Positions 1 through 7,700 of a DNA stretch of 10,623 nucleotides are shown here, piece after piece. Below the pieces are notes generated by a model that saw only the letters and a program-made list of their open reading frames with translations, made no database searches and was not told where the DNA came from. Origin of the DNA: JACCYQ01 sp036675565 (GTDB taxonomy: Bacteria > Bacteroidota > Bacteroidia > Chitinophagales > Chitinophagaceae); contig JAKFER010000115.1 of assembly GCA_036675565.1 (NCBI GenBank), positions 1 through 10,623 on the forward strand. The letters run 5' to 3'. Both the position numbers and the translations under genes were made by a program. Numbering within the stretch: position 1 is the first letter of the stretch; each line of letters begins with the position of its first letter.

Positions 1-489
1 AAGATCACCACATAGCTCTGGATATTGTTGAAATGATTTTGCTAATGAAAAGAATAAATAAAAATTGAACTGTCTGGTACTTCATTGGTGAAGTTTAAAA
101 CAAGGAAACTTTATATACAGATAAACTTTAAAATTCAATTGTCATGAATTTGATTAAAATTCAATACAAGGCACATAGTCACCATCGAAGGTAACGGCAA
201 GATGTACAAACGTGACACGTTTGGCCTTCTTGCCCTTCACTCCGGAGTCGTTTCGGGAACATTGCGACAGAAAATATTTGGAAGATTTAACGAGTTGAAA
301 TATAAAAAGGAAGGTCGAAAGAAATCTTTTACTTCTAAAATGTTTGAGGAAGAATTATATTATATGATCAATATAATAAAAGAGTTGCTCAATAGTTTTA
401 CAAATTTTACAGTAAAAGATTCACTTATTAGGCATTATTTATACTGCTACTTTTTTAGTATATCATCTGTAATAAAAAATAAAACCTCA
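1..489. other. A+T-rich spacer without a convincing gene
   Basis: No complete gene is supported here. A plus-strand frame is open from the window edge to a TGA at 66-68 and would encode 21 residues ending MILLMKRINKN; it could be the tail of an upstream gene, but it is too short to identify. A 6-bp hairpin follows at 79-94 (ACTTCA, loop TTGG, TGAAGT). The stretch around 170-285 is visibly richer in G and C than its surroundings and is open in several frames, none with a believable start. A 105-codon plus-strand ORF from 202 crosses it, then runs into low-complexity AT-rich DNA and overlaps the end of the fecR-like gene, so I do not call it. Confidence 0.5.
440..462 (-). terminator. Weak hairpin after the fecR-like gene
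   Basis: TATACT at 440-445 and AGTATA at 457-462 form a 6-bp stem with an 11-nt loop about 30 bp past the anti-sigma stop codon. The stem is A+T-rich and lacks a clean T tract on the minus strand, so it is only a possible end for the sigma/anti-sigma transcript. Confidence 0.2.
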
Positions 490-1734
490 TTAATTAATAG
501 TTGGTATCATTTGAGATAAATGTTTTTTTGTTTGATATACCGGTGGACAAAACTTAATCTTCTTTTCTGCATAATTAAATCGTAAACCCATTTGTTTGAA
601 AAGACTTAATAACTCCTCCATTGGCTTATTGTAACACATGTAAACTGAAACCAGTTTTTTTGATACACAATTAATATTAACTATCTCAAAATCATACAAT
701 CTGCCCATATCCAATACAAATTCCTGCAAAGTAATTTCGGTATACTTTCGTTGTGGTCCCATCCACGATTTCACGATTGAAGTGTCTACTTTTTTTACTA
801 CAATCGCACTGTCTTTTCGGTAAAATCCATAGGCTGCTGTTAATGCCTGCTCACCCGACTTCAATAAAGTAAATTGATTTCCGGATCTTAGTTCCATATG
901 GCCATCAAAAAGCGTGGCTATAGTGCCTATATTATAAGTATTAATGTTAAATGCAGTTCCTGTCACGACCAGATTTGCATCTTTGGTTTGAATAAATAAA
1001 GAGTCCATTATATTCTCAGAAACATCGAAAAATACTTCCCCGGTTACTTCAACAAAGTGATGAGATAAAAAAGAAACAGGAAAGCGAATTGAACTTGCAG
1101 CATTTAACCTTACACGTGTACCATCTGGTAATATGATGAGGTACTGCTGGCCATTGGAAGTGCTGATTATATAATACCCTTTTTCATTTTTTTTATCTTC
1201 CAGGTTAATCATTTTAAATTCAATTACACCTTCCGGCCATTTGTATATTTCAAATCCATTTTCCTTTTTGATCAAACCATTTAATGAACTATCTATTAAT
1301 ATTTTACTTCCATCTGGCAGAATTAAATTGCTGGAATACGAAGCAGTTGGTAAAATATTTCCGGCCGCATTCCCGCCGCAAATTGTTCTTATTGGATCGG
1401 GCTTACTGATCTTCCAAATAACTAATCCTGTAGCTATGATAAAAAATAAAATCGCCAAAGACTCAATCCAGTTATTTTTTATTAGATACACGAACCTGTT
1501 TATTCTTGGGATCTCTATAAAATCATATAATTCTTTAAAAGATGGTTTTTCGATGGTTGGATCAGAAGCATCAAAATCAGGAATTTCAATTTCCAGTTCA
1601 CTAATCATTACTGATATTTCATCTTGCGAATAAAGATCTAATGCCGCTAATAAGAATTCCCTTTCGTCATCAGTTGCAGTACCTGCAATATGTTTTTGCA
1701 TCAGTCCCTTAATGTATTCTCTATCATTTTTCAT
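490..1734 (-). CDS. FecR-like transmembrane anti-sigma factor (FecR + DUF4974)
   Basis: A 414-residue inner-membrane regulator expected to hold the cognate ECF sigma factor at the membrane and release it on a signal from an outer-membrane transporter. Residues 1-80 are the cytoplasmic, sigma-binding part, acidic and helical, beginning MKNDREYIKGLMQKHIAG. Residues 88-108 form the single membrane segment (WIESLAILFFIIATGLVIW). The periplasmic part carries two LPDG(S/T) strand motifs (139-143 and 202-206), and the FecR domain at about 190-280 includes VEVTGEVFFDV and VVTGTAFNINTY. Residues 330-395 fit DUF4974, the STN-like C-terminal domain, with LQEFVLDMGRLYDFEI. Architecture and length are typical of Bacteroidota FecR proteins. 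It lies 51 bp downstream of the sigma gene on the same strand, so co-transcription is likely. No Shine-Dalgarno site precedes the ATG, as is common in this phylum. The identity is firm; the transporter it listens to is unknown. Confidence 0.93.
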   Translation of the reverse strand: MKNDREYIKGLMQKHIAGTATDDEREFLLAALDLYSQDEISVMISELEIEIPDFDASDPTIEKPSFKELYDFIEIPRINRFVYLIKNNWIESLAILFFIIATGLVIWKISKPDPIRTICGGNAAGNILPTASYSSNLILPDGSKILIDSSLNGLIKKENGFEIYKWPEGVIEFKMINLEDKKNEKGYYIISTSNGQQYLIILPDGTRVRLNAASSIRFPVSFLSHHFVEVTGEVFFDVSENIMDSLFIQTKDANLVVTGTAFNINTYNIGTIATLFDGHMELRSGNQFTLLKSGEQALTAAYGFYRKDSAIVVKKVDTSIVKSWMGPQRKYTEITLQEFVLDMGRLYDFEIVNINCVSKKLVSVYMCYNKPMEELLSLFKQMGLRFNYAEKKIKFCPPVYQTKKHLSQMIPTIN

Positions 1735-1785
1735 GACATTTAATTTAAAGATTATCGCAAACTTTTCTTGGCACTGTGAATCTTT

Positions 1786-2346
1786 TTAAAGAACAAAAAA
1801 ACGGACGTCTTTTAATATTTTACGAAGGCTTTTGAAGGCTTTGGTCATATGATTCTTAACGGTGCTTTCAGACAGGTTAGTCATGTCTGCGATTTCTTTA
1901 CGGTTCCATCCTTCGTAACTTAAGCGAATAATTATTTTTTGCTTCAAGGGCAATTGTGCCAGTGCTTTATAAATAAATGCAGATTGGTCTCTGGACTCCA
2001 GGTTTTTAAATACATCTGGCATCTTCTGATCTTTCATGAAATTATTGACCAATTGTTTTTGTCTTCTTTCGCTTTTTGAAAAATTATATGAATGACGAAT
2101 AGTTAATTTGTACATCCAACCCACCGGATTTTCCATTGCTGAAACTTTTTTACGGTTTTCCCAAAGTACATTGAATACCAAAATCACCACCTCTGTGGCC
2201 CAGGATTCATTATTATCTAGCACTGTTTTGCTATGTTCAATTAATGAAGGAGATAACAACTGAAACAGGCTTTCGAACGCTGGTATAGAATGATTACCCA
2301 GTTGCCTGAATAATAAATCAACTGTATGGTTATCCTCCTGCGGCAT
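1786..2346 (-). CDS. ECF RNA polymerase sigma factor (FecI-like)
   Basis: A 186-residue extracytoplasmic-function sigma factor that should direct RNA polymerase to a small set of promoters. Region 2 spans about residues 22-95, with the helix ATEVVILVFNVLWENRKK and then NPVGWMYKLTIRHSYNF in place of the commoner FLY..RN motif. Region 4 spans about 125-178: LPLKQKIIIRLSYEGWNRKE, then IADMTNLSESTVKNHMTKAF, a clear helix-turn-helix. Its length is normal for the Bacteroidota FecI-like group. The fecR-like gene follows directly on the same strand, the standard sigma/anti-sigma arrangement. An AGGAGG lies inside codons 3-5 rather than before the start, and no alternative ATG, GTG or TTG follows it, so the listed ATG is kept. 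No consensus TAnnTTTG promoter was found upstream. The DNA is A+T-rich like fecR. Confidence 0.94.
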   Translation of the reverse strand: MPQEDNHTVDLLFRQLGNHSIPAFESLFQLLSPSLIEHSKTVLDNNESWATEVVILVFNVLWENRKKVSAMENPVGWMYKLTIRHSYNFSKSERRQKQLVNNFMKDQKMPDVFKNLESRDQSAFIYKALAQLPLKQKIIIRLSYEGWNRKEIADMTNLSESTVKNHMTKAFKSLRKILKDVRFFVL

Positions 2347-2533
2347 ATAGCTGAAAAGTTTGTGACTGAGACCGAACCAAAAGGAATGCAGTTAAATATT
2401 TGCTGAATTTTTTAAAAAAATATCATTCAACACTAGGACTAAAATCCGTTTGGCGTTGTTATATAATTGTAACTAATCCGGAAGAAAAATATGAAAATGT
2501 AGGTGACATAAAATTAAAATAATTTAATTTTTT
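2347..2533. other. Intergenic leader upstream of the sigma gene
   Basis: This A+T-rich stretch would carry the promoter of the minus-strand sigma gene. I see no exact match to the Bacteroidota promoter (TTG near -33, TAnnTTTG near -7) in that direction and no notable repeat. Confidence 0.3.
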
Positions 2534-2772
2534 ATTGCAAATAATTTAGTAAATAATTTTTGGGAAGTGCCGGTAAAAAAACAACTATACCGGGTTGTTT
2601 GATGCATGCTGATGGGGAAATGTTTTTCCCATGATAATAATTGAAACAGTTTCCTGATGATGCCGTCGGCACTGGTAAGTTTCATAACGGAATCGGCATG
2701 CACGGTCGCACGCTTTGCGTAATAAGCCATTGCAATAATTGAGCAGCAATGGTACATTTCGTTGCTGCTCAT
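2524..2772 (-). CDS. Doubtful 82-residue ORF
   Basis: An unrecognised open frame of 82 codons beginning MSSNEMYHCCSIIAMAYYAK, with a helical centre (GIIRKLFQLL) and a basic end. Support: its ATG is preceded by AGGT at a reasonable distance, and the base composition is higher in G+C than the flanks. Against it: the start codon lies inside the stem of a strong plus-strand terminator (2740-2777), and a terminator-like hairpin on its own strand falls within its last third. No known domain or signal peptide is visible. A 12-codon open frame starting at 2814 ends in TAA two codons before this ATG, in the same frame, so a longer gene interrupted by a stop is also possible. I consider a structured RNA on the opposite strand about equally likely. 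Confidence 0.25.
   Translation of the reverse strand: MSSNEMYHCCSIIAMAYYAKRATVHADSVMKLTSADGIIRKLFQLLSWEKHFPISMHQTTRYSCFFTGTSQKLFTKLFAIKN
2534..2562 (+). promoter_or_regulatory. Possible Bacteroidota-type promoter
   Basis: ATTG at 2534-2537 and TAATTTTTG at 2554-2562 approximate the Bacteroidota pattern TTTG, N19, TAnnTTTG. The -7 element is one base too long and the spacer a little short. It points at the hairpin-rich segment that ends in the terminator at 2740-2777. The match is weak and the local DNA is A+T-rich, where chance matches are common. Confidence 0.2.
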
Positions 2773-2777
2773 TTTTT
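2569..2777 (+). ncRNA. Candidate structured small RNA
   Basis: This segment contains successive plus-strand hairpins and ends in a canonical intrinsic terminator. The hairpins are AAACAAC/GTTGTTT at 2579-2600, a 9-bp stem with a 3-nt loop at 2612-2632 (one G-U pair), ATGCCG/CGGCAT at 2660-2699, and ACGC/GCGT at 2710-2720. The terminator at 2740-2777 has no protein gene upstream on its strand within the window after 2347, which leaves a short transcript to explain it. The 5' end is a guess from the weak promoter at 2534-2562. A 21-codon frame (2657-2722) lies inside, so the transcript could also encode a peptide. No known RNA family was recognised. Confidence 0.3.
2740..2777 (+). terminator. 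Strong rho-independent terminator
   Basis: TGAGCAGCAA at 2740-2749 pairs perfectly with TTGCTGCTCA at 2762-2771, a 10-bp stem with a 12-nt loop, followed at once by six T (2772-2777). This is textbook intrinsic termination for plus-strand transcription. It lies 220 bp before the small secreted-protein gene, so it either ends a short upstream transcript or could act within a long leader. Confidence 0.6.
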
Positions 2778-2779
2778 AC

Positions 2780-2793
2780 CTGATTTTAATCAG
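2780..2793. repeat. 14-bp inverted repeat
   Basis: CTGATT, TT, AATCAG. It sits directly after the terminator T tract and between the 12-codon frame and the 82-codon frame on the minus strand. It could be an operator for either direction or chance. Confidence 0.25.
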
Positions 2794-2841
2794 ATCATTC
2801 ATATCGGGTTTCATAAACCCATAGACATTATTGTGCACATA

Positions 2842-2859
2842 CCCGGTTGGCCAACCGGG
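2842..2859. repeat. 18-bp perfect palindrome, REP-like
   Basis: CCCGGTTGGCCAACCGGG is a perfect palindrome in otherwise A+T-rich DNA and is followed by CAGC. A related G+C-rich hairpin with the same flanks (ACCCGG at the start, CCGGGCAGC at the end) occurs at 9495-9518. Two copies in intergenic positions of one window suggest a dispersed extragenic palindrome rather than a gene-specific operator. Confidence 0.5.
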
Positions 2860-2997
2860 CAGCAGGTACCGAAAAGCTGTATAAAAAAGTAGGTCAAATT
2901 ATTCATCATTAAAACAATGCTCATGCAGCATTGCACCACACTATTTTTTTATAATTAAAGTTTACTGCTTTTTAAGATTATAAAAGCAAACAAAAAA

Positions 2998-3354
2998 ATG
3001 ATTAAACACAAATGGATATTACCAGTACTATTTAGCCTGGTGATCATGGTGGCTTTTTCAGCATTCCAAAAGACACCTTCAAATGGCGATGAAGTCAATG
3101 ACAAACCGCAAACAGAATACTATTTTAAATTTGATGGTGTGCCTGGTGAAGAATACCAGGAAAACAAATGGATTGAACTGGAAGATATTGATGATTATTT
3201 AGCCCAAGCCTGTGAAGGGGAAATCAATGGTTGTGTATTAATTACTGAAAGCAAAACAGGAAATCATCCAACGGAAGTTCCGGTGACTGGAACTGGTAGT
3301 CTGATGACACCTGTTGCAACAGGCTCGGTAACAGAAGTAAGAAACCTCAATTAA
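2998..3354 (+). CDS. Small secreted protein, DUF6520-like
   Basis: A 118-residue protein of unknown function. Residues 1-23 are a signal peptide: the basic MIKHK, then a hydrophobic core ILPVLFSLVIMVAFSAF. The mature part is acidic in its first half (EYQENKWIELEDIDDYL) and rich in Thr, Gly and Val at the end. Two cysteines, C72 and C79 (ACEGEINGC), could form a disulfide. Length, the signal peptide with K-x-ILP near the start, and the closely spaced late cysteines resemble DUF6520 proteins, which are short exported Bacteroidota proteins without a known role; this is recognition by pattern, not by search. The leader is A-rich without a Shine-Dalgarno site. It is transcribed toward susD, with 49 bp between the stop codons and a shared terminator. 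The neighbouring thioredoxin protein could act on its cysteines, but that is speculation. Confidence 0.8.
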   Translation: MIKHKWILPVLFSLVIMVAFSAFQKTPSNGDEVNDKPQTEYYFKFDGVPGEEYQENKWIELEDIDDYLAQACEGEINGCVLITESKTGNHPTEVPVTGTGSLMTPVATGSVTEVRNLN

Positions 3355-3368
3355 GGGGAAAATCAAAC

Positions 3369-3398
3369 AGAAAGGGTTGCTCCGGAACAACCCTTTCT
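3369..3398. terminator. Bidirectional terminator between convergent genes
   Basis: AGAAAGGGTTG at 3369-3379 pairs perfectly with CAACCCTTTCT at 3388-3398, an 11-bp stem with an 8-nt loop. It is flanked by T-rich sequence on the right and A-rich sequence on the left. It lies between the stop codons of the small secreted protein (plus, ends 3354) and susD (minus, ends 3404), so it can end both transcripts. Confidence 0.75.
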
Positions 3399-3403
3399 TA
3401 ATT

Positions 3404-4759
3404 TTAATATGGATTTTGAGGAATTCCAAACGTTGTAACCAAATCATCCGGCAATGGCAATGCATAACGTTTATCATTAGGCGCTAAAGTGAAAATATTG
3501 CCTTGCACTTTCCTGGTTAATTGGATATCAGCACCTTCTTTATTCAGCCTTTTAATATCCATCCACCTCAGACCCCTGAATAACAATTCTTTTCTTCTCT
3601 CTTCCAGTATTATTTTTAATGCTTTTGCCGGCGTGTTAGCTACAAAAGGAATGAAGGTTCCGGCTTTCCACCTTTTTACCATCAATGTGTTTAAATCATC
3701 CATGGCACCATTAGCATCCCCCGTTCTTGCCCTGCTTTCTGCCCGCATCAAGTATAATTCGTCTGTAGCAAGGCCATTAAAAAAATCATTAAATCCATCA
3801 TAAGTTCCGCGAAAACGATACCCATCACTTTGAGGAAGAAAAAATAATTTTTTTCTCAGATCATTTGCATCATATGACAAATAAAGAATTGAATCTACAC
3901 GGGCTCTTGAGGTTGAAAAACTTGGCAGTGAAAATGTAATCTGGCTCTGAAAAACAACTTCTTCATTGAATCTTGTAAACGTTCTGGTACTTGAAGCGGA
4001 AACCTGGATCTTGTTATAATCCATCAGCGAGTTTTTGATTTGCAAAGCCAGATTGGCATACTTAAAGCAACTATCATATTTGCGCATGGAAAGATATGCC
4101 CTGGCCAGGTATCCATAAGCTGCAGCTTTGGAGGGTCGAATCACATGTACCGGGTTATCGGGCAACAGAGTAGCCGCTTCTTTAAAATCAGCAATCAATT
4201 GGTTATAAGTTTCAGGTAAAGAAGCCCTTACGGAAGGCAGATTAAAATCAGTAGTATTTCGTAACACCATGCCGTAATCAGTAGCGGCGGTGGCATTGTC
4301 CCATGCATTGGCAAACAGAAAGCTTCCATGCAGGTACGAACGGCTTCTATGAAACAAGGACGTTCCCTTTACATTATCCCAGGCTTCGGCATTGATCACG
4401 GTTTTTGATATATCCGGAAGTATTTCAAGAACCAGGTTACTATAATAAACAGGAATATATAAATTGGCCCAATCATTTGGATAACGGTTGTATTTTTTTA
4501 ATTGCCAGGTATAAAGCTCCTGGCTTTCTGTAATCGAAGTTTGATATACAACATCTGATATATAATAATTATCGGCAGAAGCTTCGCCCCAGGACACACC
4601 TTTGGTAATCATATTTGAATGGTTATCCAGCAATGCCTGTAAATCAAATAATGTAGAAGGTATTACTAATTCCTGGTCAGGTTTTTTATCCAGGTATTTT
4701 TTACAGGAAAATAAAAACAGGCTTAGCGCCATAGCTAAAACAGGATAAATATATTTCAT
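3404..4759 (-). CDS. SusD/RagB family nutrient-binding outer-membrane lipoprotein
   Basis: A 451-residue surface lipoprotein that closes over the SusC channel and captures the nutrient. The signal peptide ends in a lipobox (LFSC), with C19 as the acylated residue, followed by KKYLDKKPDQ, the usual start of a mature SusD. The core contains WANLYIPVYYSNLVLEIL (97-114), the common W..Y..iy..N motif, and a TPR-like helix pair near 211-239 (KAAAYGYLARAYLSMRKYDS). The C-terminal half has LYLMRAESRARTGD and, at about 385-408, ILEERRKELLFRGLRWMDIK, the signature SusD R..EL..eG.RW.D.KR. At 451 residues it is shorter than many glycan-binding SusDs (about 500-600), which fits the RagB-like peptide/other-substrate branch but does not prove a substrate. 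It is the last gene of the operon, 13 bp after susC, and ends at a strong terminator. Confidence 0.95.
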   Translation of the reverse strand: MKYIYPVLAMALSLFLFSCKKYLDKKPDQELVIPSTLFDLQALLDNHSNMITKGVSWGEASADNYYISDVVYQTSITESQELYTWQLKKYNRYPNDWANLYIPVYYSNLVLEILPDISKTVINAEAWDNVKGTSLFHRSRSYLHGSFLFANAWDNATAATDYGMVLRNTTDFNLPSVRASLPETYNQLIADFKEAATLLPDNPVHVIRPSKAAAYGYLARAYLSMRKYDSCFKYANLALQIKNSLMDYNKIQVSASSTRTFTRFNEEVVFQSQITFSLPSFSTSRARVDSILYLSYDANDLRKKLFFLPQSDGYRFRGTYDGFNDFFNGLATDELYLMRAESRARTGDANGAMDDLNTLMVKRWKAGTFIPFVANTPAKALKIILEERRKELLFRGLRWMDIKRLNKEGADIQLTRKVQGNIFTLAPNDKRYALPLPDDLVTTFGIPQNPY

Positions 4760-4772
4760 AAAAAATTTTTAA

Positions 4773-7700
4773 TTATAATTGAATGCGACAACCAAAAGTG
4801 TAACGGGAAGGTGTAGGTACGTTTGCACCAAAATCAGGATCCAGACCTTCCTTATTTGCCCGCCACAATAAACCCAGATCAGCTGCATTTATGTAAAGCT
4901 GAATACTTTTAAAAAGTGGATTTATTTTTATACTGCTAAGCAAATCGTAAGAAAGGTTGATGTATTGCAACCGGAGATGATCACCCCGGTAAACTGTGGC
5001 TTCTGAATAAAAATAAAAAAGATCACGCCTGCTGTCGTTAGGGTAAATGAAAGAAGGCACATTGGTAACAAACTCATCACCCGGCTTTTGCCATCGTTTA
5101 GCATAATCTGCGTGGCCATTACCCGAATTAATGAGTGAATTGTACGAAAGCGGAGACTTGCGCTGATAATATTTTAATTTAAAAATAACCATCGCAGAAA
5201 GCGTAAACCCCTTATAAGAAAAATGATTTTGCAGGGAACCAAATATCACTGGTGTTGAAGAGCCGATGTATACCAGATCATCTGCTAATGCAGCATTCAA
5301 TAACCTATAGTCTGCACTTAATGCACCATCATAAATTCCCCTGGGACTTCCTGTGGCAGGATCAAGACCTGCCCACCGGTAACTTATTAAACTGTATAAC
5401 GGCTTTCCGGGAATGGGTGATATATAATTTCCGAGGGTTACAAATCCTTGCAGAGGATCATTAATATAATAGTCTTTCGTTTTACTTGTATTGGTACTTA
5501 ATAACAAAGACGTGTTCCATTCAAATTTCCCCCGCAAATTCCTTGTTTTGAAAACCAGGTCAATCCCATGACCCTTCATACTGGCCACATTGCGGATTAA
5601 TGTATTTCTAATAACTGTTGTATAATCAACCGGGGATGGACCTAAAAGATCAATCCCATTTTTTTTATACCATTCCAGGCTTCCGGAAATAACCTGTTCA
5701 GGCGTCGCAAATTCTACACCGACATTAAACATGCCGACCTTTTCCCATTTCAGGGAAGGGTTGCTGATTTGTTCAACATTGGCTTGTTGCAATCTTGAAT
5801 ATGAAGTAATTCCCTGGTGGTTCATCACCGTTAATGCAGATATTGAAGGATCTGCATTTCCACTATAGCCATAGGATAAGCGTAATTTCAAGTGAGGCAG
5901 CTTGTCGATATTATAGAATGATTCCTGCGAAATAACCCATGCAAGCCCTGTGGACCAAAGCGGATTCCATTTATTATTTGTACTGACACCAAACAGGTTT
6001 GATCCATCATTTCTGAAACTGCCACTCAAGACGTACCGGTTTTGATAGGTATACGATGCATTTCCAAAAAATGACACAAACCGGTTGTTATGGGCACTAA
6101 ATGAGCTACCACCTCCAATGTGTGAAAGACTCCCTGTAATATAGGTAGGGTAAGGATTAACCAGGTCTACTACTCCGTTGGTTAAAATATCCTGCTGATA
6201 TCCATGTACCGTATGATTATTACTGTTGATTTTAGTTTCCCGCACCTCACTGCCACCAATAGCCGTAATCGCATGCCTGTTCAATTTTTTCTCCACCTGT
6301 ATAATACCCCGCAAATTTTGACCTTGCATGCGGCTGTTGAAAGTATTAAGAATACCACCCTTGGGTACTATGTAATTAACAACGCCCGTGGACCTGTTAA
6401 TTTGTGAAAACAAATTGATCATGTTTCGTGCTCCATAGCTGTCTGTATTTTGCAAAATACCTGTTTCATTCATTTGATCCTGGTATTGGTAACTCAGATT
6501 CAAGTGAACACCATTTATCACACGGTATTGCATACCAAGGTCCATTAGTAAACCAGTTTGCAAATTTTTTGAAGTATGATGGCGGTAATCATCCATAGGA
6601 TAATACTTCCAATCCAGCAGGTATCCATTACCAGCAGTATCCGTATATCTTTCATTATACCTTGCTATCGATAAGGGACGTCCTTCATCATCAAGCAGGT
6701 TAATATAAGGTAATGATCTGTTAGCTACATTGATATCATAAAAGTCTGGCTTTCCATTAGACGATTTGGTTTGTGTGTACAATGCTCTAATTGTAAGTTC
6801 CAGCCTGTCAACCGGTTTAAACTGGTTCTTTAACTGGACATTCAGCCGTTCATAGTTTGCTGCCAGGTTGCTGGTATTACGATCTAAATTTCCAGAGAGG
6901 TACCAATTCATTTTACCAGCTCCACCACTCATATTTAATGCATATTGCCGGTAAATTGCCTGCTTGTATATTTCGTTCATGTATTCACTACGCAGGTCAG
7001 TTTGTTTTAGATTACCAATCAGCTTTGCTGAATCGATAGCGGAAAGATTACCCAATCTTGTTTGATGGAAAATATCTACGGCTGGTGACACAGCATTATG
7101 TGGAGAATTATATAAGGTATTATCATAAAAACCCTGGCGAAACATAAACTGCTCTACATCTATATAATCCGAAGAGGTCATCAAAGGCAGGTAATATAAA
7201 TCGGGTTTTTGTTGTACTATAAAATTAGAGTTTAGTTCCACTTTCAATGCCTGATTATACCTGCCCTGTTTACTAGTGATCACAATAACTCCATTTCCCG
7301 CCCTGGTACCCCAAATGGAAGCAGCAGCAGCATCTTTTAAAATGGTTACTGATTCAATATCATTTGGATTGATTTGATCCAGGTTGCCTTCAAATGGGAA
7401 ATTATCCAACACGATCAATGGATCCTGTGGCCCATTAATGGTGCTGAGCCCCCTGATTGAAATATTCAATTTACGTTGCGAGCTTAGTGTTTTATTATCA
7501 AACAAAAGACCGGTGGACATCCCTTTTAATCTTTCAATTATAGTTGTTCCCGTTTGCTCATTCAATTGCTGATTGTTTATATGTTCAAAGGAACCAGTAG
7601 CTCTCTCTTTGGCAAATTTTTCATAACCAGTGTTAATCACTACTTCAGCTAATTGGCGGATATCGGGCACCAGGTTTATCCAGAGGGGTGTAGACATGCC

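Noticed and set aside
3..68. Tail of an upstream plus-strand gene
   Set aside because: Only 21 residues are open from the window edge, with no recognisable motif, so it is mentioned but not called as a gene.
202..519. 105-codon plus-strand ORF
   Set aside because: It begins in the G+C-richer island, continues through low-complexity AT-rich DNA, overlaps the end of the fecR-like gene by 30 bp, has no ribosome site, and its sequence resembles no family I know.
1241..1633. 130-codon plus-strand ORF inside fecR
   Set aside because: It is antisense to a well-supported FecR protein and is explained as a shadow frame; the same applies to the plus-strand frames inside susC, susD and the thioredoxin gene.
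2449..2469. Promoter TTTG ... TATAATTG on the plus strand
   Set aside because: The gap between the two elements is only 9 bp, far from the roughly 19 bp expected for Bacteroidota promoters.
3238..3477. 79-codon minus-strand ORF across the convergent gene ends
   Set aside because: It spans the bidirectional terminator and overlaps the ends of two better-supported genes.
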